Shown in pieces: positions 57,730-64,000 of a stretch of 64,000 bases of DNA. Made by a program: the position numbers and the translations under genes. Origin of the DNA: Nitrospira sp. SG-bin1 (GTDB lineage Bacteria > Nitrospirota > Nitrospiria > Nitrospirales > Nitrospiraceae); contig LVWS01000045.1 of assembly GCA_002083365.1 (NCBI GenBank), positions 1 to 64,000 on the forward strand, given 5' to 3'. A model generated the notes under the pieces. It saw nothing but the letters and a program-made list of their open reading frames with translations. It was not told the origin of the DNA and searched no databases. The stretch's first letter is position 1. Every line of letters begins with the position of its first letter.

Positions 57730-58047
57730 TTAGTTGCACTCAAACTGGATCCCCCACCGGCGCTCCTCTACCATTTCCTGCGCTCCATCAAGCGGACTCA
57801 CGACTCGAGTCCGCCCCTTGGTTTCTCCCTCACGAACAATGTCGTAGGACCTGCCGCTGCACTTCTCCTTCATGAGATCCATGGCGTCCTTGCGGAAAGC
57901 TGAAAGCATAGGGCCTTGTCCATCCTTAAACGGATAAATGACGACCCCACCCCTGTCGTGTTGCTGAACGATCTTCGCCCCGTCAGCGCAGCCCTCCGTC
58001 ATCAGGCAGATCGCTGCAACTGCAATTTTCCGCCACGATCGGCTCAT
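57730..58047 (-). CDS. Small putative lipoprotein, 105 aa
   Basis: The protein starts with SRSWRKIAVAAICLMTEGC, a signal peptide ending in a Cys (Cys20). The lipobox (TEGC) is not canonical, so lipidation is doubtful. The rest has GAKIVQQHDRGGVVIYPFKDGQGP and paired Cys residues near the end (KCSGRSYDIV, IQFEC), suggesting an exported disulfide-bonded domain. Its ATG overlaps the stop of the glycosidase-like gene (TAATG). Function unknown. Confidence 0.65.
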   Translation of the reverse strand: MSRSWRKIAVAAICLMTEGCADGAKIVQQHDRGGVVIYPFKDGQGPMLSAFRKDAMDLMKEKCSGRSYDIVREGETKGRTRVVSPLDGAQEMVEERRWGIQFECN

Positions 58048-58892
58048 TACCTTGGGCTGGCTCCGATCACGGTAGGCAATGGAATATGAGTGCCGCTCCC
58101 GCCGAGCAGACTCTTCCAGGAAGCATGTTCTTGTCTGCGTATGTCTTTTTCCCATAACGCCTCCAAAATGCGGACATCCGAGGACGACCCGCCGTCCATT
58201 GCCATCGCTTGGCGCACAGCAGGGAACGCATCTTTGAAACATTGACCCATGTCGTAGAGACGGACGACGCCGAGGCTCTTGAAGAGAAGAATGTGTCCGG
58301 CCACAGTTTCGGCGACAATCGTCTGATAGGCATGTTTGCCGCTCTCGCGGACGCGGATCTTGCCTGCCAGATCTAAAAGCATCAATGCCTGTGCCGCTTC
58401 ACGATAGTGAGGTTGCTCTTCGTCAAAACTCTCCGCATTGAGATCGAGGATCCGCGCCTTCTTCAACCCAGAGGCAATGGGTTCGGCTACAAACAACCCC
58501 TGCCAGGATGCGTGACGTCGACTTCCTAATGAACGTCCGTCCTTGTACAGAAGACCCAGATACGCAAAGTTCTCGCGGAACAATCCGGCGTTAAATAGCA
58601 CATGATGACCGGTCCGCTTCTGCCATTCATCGATTTTGGGAGGCGTGGAAAGTCCTTCTTGAGCGTAATGATGAACTGTGAACTTTGTATGTTCGGGATC
58701 CATTTCGATGACCAGTAAGGACGGCACGGTAGGACAAGCGTCGCCTGGATTCCACACCGAGACCGTCAGACCATCAGAAAGGCGCTCCCAGGAGATATCC
58801 TGGGCTGGACAGAGGTCGGGCAGGAGAATGCCGCATAGGAGGAGGAAGCGCACGGTCCGCCTGGTTCCTTCGAACCATCGGTCTCTATTCAT
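58047..58892 (-). CDS. Phosphodiester glycosidase-like (NAGPA domain) secreted protein
   Basis: The 281-residue product, read from ATG 58892, has a signal peptide (LLLCGILLPDLCPAQ) and a NAGPA/DUF2233-type domain: HHVLFNAGLFRENFAYLGLLYKDGR, EAAQALMLLDLAG, TIVAETVAGHILLF, and AMAMDGGSSSDVRI, the conserved D-G-G-S catalytic segment. Related domains remove GlcNAc from phosphodiesters or act on cell-wall or exopolysaccharide linkages. It is probably periplasmic, and it is coupled to the small lipoprotein gene that follows. Confidence 0.8.
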   Translation of the reverse strand: MNRDRWFEGTRRTVRFLLLCGILLPDLCPAQDISWERLSDGLTVSVWNPGDACPTVPSLLVIEMDPEHTKFTVHHYAQEGLSTPPKIDEWQKRTGHHVLFNAGLFRENFAYLGLLYKDGRSLGSRRHASWQGLFVAEPIASGLKKARILDLNAESFDEEQPHYREAAQALMLLDLAGKIRVRESGKHAYQTIVAETVAGHILLFKSLGVVRLYDMGQCFKDAFPAVRQAMAMDGGSSSDVRILEALWEKDIRRQEHASWKSLLGGSGTHIPLPTVIGASPR

Positions 58893-58959
58893 GCCGGTCC
58901 CCGCCGATACCCGATCATTCACCGCGAGCAGACAAGTGAGGACGGCACACGGTTCAGGA

Positions 58960-60585
58960 TCACTTGGCTCCTCGTGACTGTTCAACGGCCTCCGGTTGTT
59001 GATGGACTCTCGATCGATTTGTCGGTTTCATGTTCAAGAGCTCGCGCACACAACTTGCCAATGCTTCCGGTGTAAACGGCTTTTGCAGATAGGCACTGGC
59101 AGGGTCGCCGTTTCCGATACCAAGATCATCCGCATATCCTGAAATAAAGAGAAGCTTCAATTCCGGTTTAATCACGCGTAGATGCCTCGCCAGCTCAGTC
59201 CCGCTCATCCCCGGCATCACGATGTCCGTAAGTAACAGTTTAAGCTTCCCGATATGAGGAGTCGCCACCAGACAGGCTTCTACCCCGTTCCTTGCTTCGA
59301 TGATGCGATATCCGAGCTTACGAAGTTCGTCACGAATCAGCGTACGGACATCCTCATCATCTTCTACAAGGAGAATGGTTTCATGACCCTCCACTGGTTG
59401 CAACGTTATGTTCTCATCCGTCGCTGCTTCAATCTCGCTGACAACGTGCGGGAGGTACACATCGAACCGCGTTCCGACTCCTATCTCGCTGATCACATCC
59501 AATGCTCCAGCGGCCTCGGTGACGATACCGAACACAGTCGATAGCCCAAGCCCTGTTCCCTTTCCTTCCTCCTTGGTCGTAAAGAAGGGGGCGAAAATAT
59601 GCTCTTGTACCTCCGAGGACATTCCACAACCCGTGTCGGACACCGATAGCCTCACGTACTCTCCTCGCGGAACAGGACGCGCATGGTATCTGGGCGTGTG
59701 AGTGAGCACAGCCCAAGCGGTTTCGATCGTGAGCTTGCCGCCGTTGGGCATCGCATCCCTGGCGTTGACGACGAGATTCATGACAATCTGTTCGATCAGA
59801 GCAGGATCCGCTTTGATTCGAAGATCGTCCACGCTCAGTTTTAGCGTGAGCTGAATGTCCGATCCGATCAGCCTTCGGAGCATGGTTTCCACGTTACTGA
59901 GAGTGGCATTCAAGCTCACAACTTTCGCTCCGGAAGGCTGTTTTCTGCTGAACGTGAGCAATTGGCGTATCAGGACCCTCGCTCGATCCCCAGCCTTCTG
60001 CATTTCTTCGACCCTGCTTCTCAGCGGATGATCCGGACCCATTTCACTCAGCAGCACCTGACTATGGCCCATGATGACCGTTAACAGGTTATTGAAATCG
60101 TGTGCGAGCCCACCCGCCAGACGACCGACCGCTTCCAGCTTTTGAAGTTGCCGAAGTTGCATTTCACTTTGCAGAAGCGCTTCCTCCGCCTGCCTCCGTG
60201 CCGCCCGTGCTTGTTGTTCTCCCAGTACCCGCCGCACCGATGGGGCAAGTCGACCAATTCCTTCTTTAGAAATGCAATCCGTCGCACCGCGCCGCACTTG
60301 CTCTACGCACTGTGTTTCCGTAAGCCCAGCCGTGACAAAGATAAACGGTATGTCCGGAGACAACTGGCGGGCCAGCTCCAGAGCGCCGCCTTCATCAAAC
60401 TGAGGAAGGTCGAATTCGGCTAAGACCAGGTCCACCGAGCCATCGTTCAAGGCCGCCGTAAAGGCACGGCGCGTCTCTACACGTCGTATCACACAAGGAA
60501 GACCCTCATCCGTCAACAGCGCTTCTATGTGATCGGCATCCTGTAGGCTAGCTTCGAGATGCATTACTCGTAGCGGAGTCGTCAT
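58960..60585 (-). CDS. Hybrid histidine kinase: receiver, HisKA/HATPase, receiver
   Basis: The 541-residue soluble kinase has a receiver-like domain (about residues 5-120), the dimerisation/phosphoacceptor helix GGLAHDFNNLLTVIMG, an ATPase domain (LVVNARDAMPNGG, VSDTGCGM, FTTKEEGKGTGLGLSTV), and a C-terminal receiver (ILLVEDDEDVRTL, LLLTDIVMPGMSG, YLQKPF) with all key residues. In the first receiver the phosphoacceptor position is Glu57 (DLVLAEFDLP), a change that may mimic the phosphorylated state. With no membrane segment it senses internally or through partners. The ATG at 60585 lies 11 bases after the stop of the preceding response-regulator gene. Confidence 0.9.
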   Translation of the reverse strand: MTTPLRVMHLEASLQDADHIEALLTDEGLPCVIRRVETRRAFTAALNDGSVDLVLAEFDLPQFDEGGALELARQLSPDIPFIFVTAGLTETQCVEQVRRGATDCISKEGIGRLAPSVRRVLGEQQARAARRQAEEALLQSEMQLRQLQKLEAVGRLAGGLAHDFNNLLTVIMGHSQVLLSEMGPDHPLRSRVEEMQKAGDRARVLIRQLLTFSRKQPSGAKVVSLNATLSNVETMLRRLIGSDIQLTLKLSVDDLRIKADPALIEQIVMNLVVNARDAMPNGGKLTIETAWAVLTHTPRYHARPVPRGEYVRLSVSDTGCGMSSEVQEHIFAPFFTTKEEGKGTGLGLSTVFGIVTEAAGALDVISEIGVGTRFDVYLPHVVSEIEAATDENITLQPVEGHETILLVEDDEDVRTLIRDELRKLGYRIIEARNGVEACLVATPHIGKLKLLLTDIVMPGMSGTELARHLRVIKPELKLLFISGYADDLGIGNGDPASAYLQKPFTPEALASCVRELLNMKPTNRSRVHQQPEAVEQSRGAK

Positions 60586-60596
60586 GGCATGGCGGG

Positions 60597-61052
60597 TCAA
60601 TTTGTGGGACGACAGCTTTCAGGAGGAGGTTCATTGACGAGTCCCCAGAACGTTCCCAACTCCTTGACGGCGGACAAGAATTTATGAAACTCCACGGGCT
60701 TGACGACATAGGCATTCGCCCCCAGCGCATAGCTCTCGGTAAGGTCTCGTTCTTCTCGCGACGAGGTCAGCATGACGACGGGAATGGGACGAAGATTGAC
60801 GTCCGCCTTGATCGTCCGCAAGACTTCAAGTCCGTTTACTTTCGGCATCTTCAGATCAAGGAACACCACGGCAGGGTTTCCTCTCAAGCGTGACTTGAAT
60901 TGTCCGCGGCAATACAAATAGTCCAACACTTCGGCTCCGTCACGGCACAAGACGACTTTGTCGGAGATGTGCTCAGCCTCCATCGCCGCCAAAGCCAGTT
61001 CGGCGTCCCGCGGGTTATCCTCGGCGAGGAGGATCGGTTTGGCTGCTGTCAT
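60597..61052 (-). CDS. Stand-alone response regulator (Rcp1-like receiver)
   Basis: The 151-residue product is a single intact receiver: ILLAEDNPRDAELAL, Asp66 in AVVFLDLKMPKVNG, VVMLTSSREERD, AYVVKPVEF. The R-x-N-P and long beta4-alpha4 segments resemble Rcp1-type regulators that work with phytochrome-like kinases. There is no output domain, so it likely relays phosphate. Its start overlaps the CHASE3 kinase stop by four bases (ATGA) and it is followed by the hybrid kinase: a three-gene phosphorelay unit. Confidence 0.92.
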   Translation of the reverse strand: MTAAKPILLAEDNPRDAELALAAMEAEHISDKVVLCRDGAEVLDYLYCRGQFKSRLRGNPAVVFLDLKMPKVNGLEVLRTIKADVNLRPIPVVMLTSSREERDLTESYALGANAYVVKPVEFHKFLSAVKELGTFWGLVNEPPPESCRPTN

Positions 61053-62539
61053 GCGTCAAGCCTCCTTCCCGGGAGCAGTATATAGAATGTCGCGCCCTTG
61101 TCCGGCGCACCTTCCGCCCAGGTCCGTCCACCGTGGCGATGAACGATCCGACGAACGTTGGCCAAGCCAATACCGGTTCCTTCGAATTCGTCGGAACGAT
61201 GTAATCGCTGGAACACTCCGAACAGTTTAGGGGCGTATTGCATATCGAACCCTACGCCATTATCACGGACGAAAACGATGACTTCTGTAGAGCTGGGATG
61301 TTCCACGCCGATTTCAATCGTGGCCATAGGCCTCGTGCTCGTAAATTTCACGGCATTGGAGATTATATTCATAAATACCTGTCGGAGCATGGCCGGATCA
61401 CCCTGTACTTCAGGCAGTGACGCGATTGTCCATGATATTGCCCGTCCTTGCAAGTCCAAGCGGAGATCGGAAAGGATATTTTTGATCAATTGATCCAGAT
61501 GGACGGTTGTGTGAAGCATCTCTTGTCGACCCATGCGAGAAAACACCAGTAAGTCATCGATCAGCTGCCCCATTTGTTTGGCGGAGTCGGAAATCGTCTG
61601 CAAATACCGAGCAGCTTTGTCGTTCAGGGATTGCTCGACCGACTTCCGCAAGAGCGAGGCATAGCCGTCGATGTGACGCAATGGCGCGCGTAGGTCGTGA
61701 GAAACCGAATAGCTGAACGCTTCCAGTTCCTTGTTCGCCGCCTCCAGGAGCTCTCCTCGGCGTTGTAGCTCTCCGGCGACACGTCGCCGTTCCGTGATGT
61801 CGTGTCGAATGAGGTAGTACACCCATGCCAAGAGAACCAGTTGCAACAATGCACCGATGCCGAGGAGGATAATGGTATTCCTAGTCCCGGCGGCCGATTC
61901 CACGATGCGTCGTGCGACGGCTTGCCGCTCATGCCAATCCATTTCCCCAATGATGTGATGAATGACCCCGAGCTCGCGCTTTCCAGCTCCTTCGAAGGCC
62001 ATTTTTTTCACGGCTTGGAAGCCCCCCTCCTGGAACTGGGCGATGGCTTTTGATTCGGCATTCAGTTGCCGATCCATCATCCGATCGAGGAGTCTGACCC
62101 GTTGCTGTTGCTCGGCCGACTCATGGACCAAATTTTCGAGATACCCCACGAATGCCGGCCTTTGCTTCATGACCCTCTTGTGGGCCTCCAAGTACGACTC
62201 TTCTCCCGTCACCAGGTAGCGTCGATGCGCATCCTCGGCTTCGCTCATCGCGGCATCGATCGTATTCAGAAGTTGAATGAGATCGTGGCTACGGCCATCC
62301 AACCCACGATTGGTAAGCAGGATGTTCATGTTTTGATAGGATATCGCGCTGACGATAAGGATCCCGACGAACACCAGGCTGAAACCGGCCAAAACACGTT
62401 GCTCGATGGTCAGCTTCTGAAACCATGCCACTGAAGCATGCCAGACACTTGATGAACCTGCGGGAGCTGCTGCTGGCGATGCAGACCTCTCAGCCGCTAG
62501 GAGAGGAGCTGGTGAGTCATGATTGGAGGCTGATTCCAT
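61049..62539 (-). CDS. CHASE3-domain sensor histidine kinase
   Basis: The 496-residue kinase has a membrane helix (about residues 48-68), a CHASE3 sensor outside the cytoplasm (about 75-215; LLNTIDAAMSEAEDAHRRYLVTGEESYLEA), a second helix (about 220-240), a coiled coil, and a HisKA/HATPase core. His is in SYSVSHDLRAPLRHI, the ATP pocket in IISNAVKFTSTRP, VRDNGVGFDMQYAPKLFG and GTGIGLANVRRIVHRHGG. This layout is typical of phytochrome-like or CHASE3 kinases using Rcp1-type regulators, as the next gene is. First gene of the minus-strand cluster. Confidence 0.93.
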   Translation of the reverse strand: MESASNHDSPAPLLAAERSASPAAAPAGSSSVWHASVAWFQKLTIEQRVLAGFSLVFVGILIVSAISYQNMNILLTNRGLDGRSHDLIQLLNTIDAAMSEAEDAHRRYLVTGEESYLEAHKRVMKQRPAFVGYLENLVHESAEQQQRVRLLDRMMDRQLNAESKAIAQFQEGGFQAVKKMAFEGAGKRELGVIHHIIGEMDWHERQAVARRIVESAAGTRNTIILLGIGALLQLVLLAWVYYLIRHDITERRRVAGELQRRGELLEAANKELEAFSYSVSHDLRAPLRHIDGYASLLRKSVEQSLNDKAARYLQTISDSAKQMGQLIDDLLVFSRMGRQEMLHTTVHLDQLIKNILSDLRLDLQGRAISWTIASLPEVQGDPAMLRQVFMNIISNAVKFTSTRPMATIEIGVEHPSSTEVIVFVRDNGVGFDMQYAPKLFGVFQRLHRSDEFEGTGIGLANVRRIVHRHGGRTWAEGAPDKGATFYILLPGRRLDA

Positions 62540-62659
62540 CGATCAAGACGACTGGCATCACGATACCGCAGTGATCGTACGGAAGCCATACAACGAAGTC
62601 TGTTCTCGCGTAAAGTCATGATGATTGTAGCAGAACTCTTGGACGGGGGAAGCAGAAAA

Positions 62660-64000
62660 CTAACTACCAAGCGGGGGCCCGGACGGAACGGCAACAGCCG
62701 AAGGACCGACAAAATTCGCAAACATGAGCGTCGCGTTGACTACCCAGTCCGTGAACGGTTGCGGATATATGCCGATCACCAACGTTCCGGCTAAACCGAT
62801 ATAGATCACGGTCTTCATTGCTCCCGAAATCGCGATAGGAGAGGGGTCCAGCGGCTCATTGATGTACATCTGTTTGACGACGATGAGGTAGTAGTACATC
62901 GATATCACGATGTTGATCAGTCCCACGGCGATCAGTACATAGAGCCCCTCTTTGATGGCCGCGACGAAGATGTAGAGTTTGCCGATAAACCCGGCCAGCG
63001 GCGGCACACCGGCCAGGGACAGGAGGAACAGCAACATCGAGAACGCCAGAAACGGTGACCGTCTGTTCAAACCACGGTAGTCTTCGATTTCGTCTCGCCC
63101 AATGGCTTGGCTGACCGCGATCACGACGGCGAAGGCTCCGATATTGGCGAACAGATAGGCGAGAAGATAGAACAGAATGGCATCGCTTCCCATTTTGGTG
63201 CCTGCCGCAAGCCCGATCAACACATTCCCTACTTGAGCAATGCCCGAATAGGCCAGCAACCGTTTGATGTTGCGTTGGGCAATGGCCACGATATTGGCGT
63301 AGGTCATCGATAAGATCGACACCGCCACCAATAAGGACACCCATAACGGCTTGAACGTGCCCAACGCCACCAGGAAAATGCGGAGCAAGATCGCAAAGGC
63401 CGCCGCTTTTGGGGCGATCGACAAAAAGGTCGTTATGGGAGTCGGAGCTCCGTGGTAGGTATCGGGAATCCAGGCGTGAAATGGGACGGCGCCGATTTTA
63501 AATCCCAGAGAAGCAAAGATCAGCAGAAAGCCGATGATTAAACCGGGTGTCGCCTGGGCCGTCGTCATGTCTGAAAAGACTAGCTTGCCGGTTTCTCCGT
63601 AGACGAGGCTAATCCCGTAGGCCAGTAACCCCGCGGCAAAGACGCCCAAGATAAAAAACTTGAGCCCGCCTTCGTTTGAAGCCAAATCATCACGCAGATA
63701 CGACACCAGCACATAGAAGCCAAGCGTAGCAAACTCCAGGCTGACGAAGACCGACAATAGATCGTTGGCGGAGGCCATGAACATCATGCCGAGTGCCGCC
63801 ATGACGACGAGACAGTAATATTCCCCTCGGAATAGCGTGAATCGATTGACGTACTCGATCGAAGCGAGGATGACGAGAATCGTCGCGGCTAGGATAAAGA
63901 TTTTGAAAAAGATCGCCATGCGATCCAGCACGAACATGTTGCCGAAGAGGGTGCCGGAAATATGATTGAGGTCGAACCAGCCCAAACATCCGAGTGTGAC
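62660..64000 (-). CDS. nuoN: NADH-quinone oxidoreductase subunit N, partial
   Basis: The gene runs off the window at its 5' end; about 446 residues are present and the reading frame stays open to base 64000. NuoN is one of the antiporter-like membrane subunits of complex I. Features include about 13 membrane helices, the conserved Lys in GAVPFHAWIPDTYHGAPTPITTFLS, NIKRLLAYSGIAQVG, and GRDEIEDYRGLNRRSP. The TTG at 63985 is unlikely to be the true start, since NuoN normally has further N-terminal residues. Other nuo genes presumably lie beyond the window end. Confidence 0.93.
   Translation of the reverse strand, partial: VTLGCLGWFDLNHISGTLFGNMFVLDRMAIFFKIFILAATILVILASIEYVNRFTLFRGEYYCLVVMAALGMMFMASANDLLSVFVSLEFATLGFYVLVSYLRDDLASNEGGLKFFILGVFAAGLLAYGISLVYGETGKLVFSDMTTAQATPGLIIGFLLIFASLGFKIGAVPFHAWIPDTYHGAPTPITTFLSIAPKAAAFAILLRIFLVALGTFKPLWVSLLVAVSILSMTYANIVAIAQRNIKRLLAYSGIAQVGNVLIGLAAGTKMGSDAILFYLLAYLFANIGAFAVVIAVSQAIGRDEIEDYRGLNRRSPFLAFSMLLFLLSLAGVPPLAGFIGKLYIFVAAIKEGLYVLIAVGLINIVISMYYYLIVVKQMYINEPLDPSPIAISGAMKTVIYIGLAGTLVIGIYPQPFTDWVVNATLMFANFVGPSAVAVPSGPPLGS

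Overview
The window most likely comes from a complete ammonia-oxidising (comammox) Nitrospira. The key gene is a full-length amoC (ammonia monooxygenase subunit C) at 55606-56436. It sits without amoA or amoB among genes of Nitrospira-like character: sulfide-dependent-type thi4, nuoN, DUF2024 and many two-component proteins. The assignment rests on gene content only; there is no rRNA or tRNA gene. I saw no transposase, integrase, CRISPR array or phage gene.

Layout. 1-9 kb is an accessory zone with the tail of an outer-membrane protein, small hypothetical genes, a PhoD-like lipoprotein and at least three damaged genes (2067-2676, the GNAT at 2739, the methyltransferase at 7423-8201). 9-15 kb is a co-directional minus-strand run. 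It starts at a sigma70-type promoter and a TPP riboswitch with terminator, then thiC, thi4, a TPR protein, a degenerate receiver, ygfZ and a group II truncated haemoglobin. 14.8-23 kb holds housekeeping genes (nadA, ileS-lspA, uppP-DUF2024) and an HhH lipoprotein. 22-28.3 kb is a three-gene operon: membrane-anchored MutS-like ATPase, LplT-Aas type phospholipid remodelling fusion, amidohydrolase. 28.4-35.2 kb holds prmA-MOSC, a methyltransferase, a Popeye-like membrane cNMP-binding protein and a universal-stress/ABC1-kinase fusion.

36-48 kb is the most unusual block, a surface/secretion module on the minus strand: small secreted protein, C-type-lectin-domain protein, two-partner-secretion exoprotein, its TpsB transporter, TPR-CHAT protease and CHASE2-nucleotide cyclase, faced by a DUF928 gene. 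A class II cyclic-nucleotide phosphodiesterase follows at 48.6 kb. Together with the Popeye-like protein this puts a possible source, receptor and sink of a cyclic nucleotide within 17 kb.

49-64 kb carries an alpha/beta hydrolase, thiD followed by a polytopic His-rich (haem-copper/NnrS-like) membrane protein, a CsgG/FlgO-like protein, a NarL-type kinase/regulator pair directly upstream of the solitary amoC, a CbiX-like chelatase, pyrE, a phosphodiester glycosidase, a three-gene histidine kinase/response regulator cluster, and the 3' part of nuoN running off the window.
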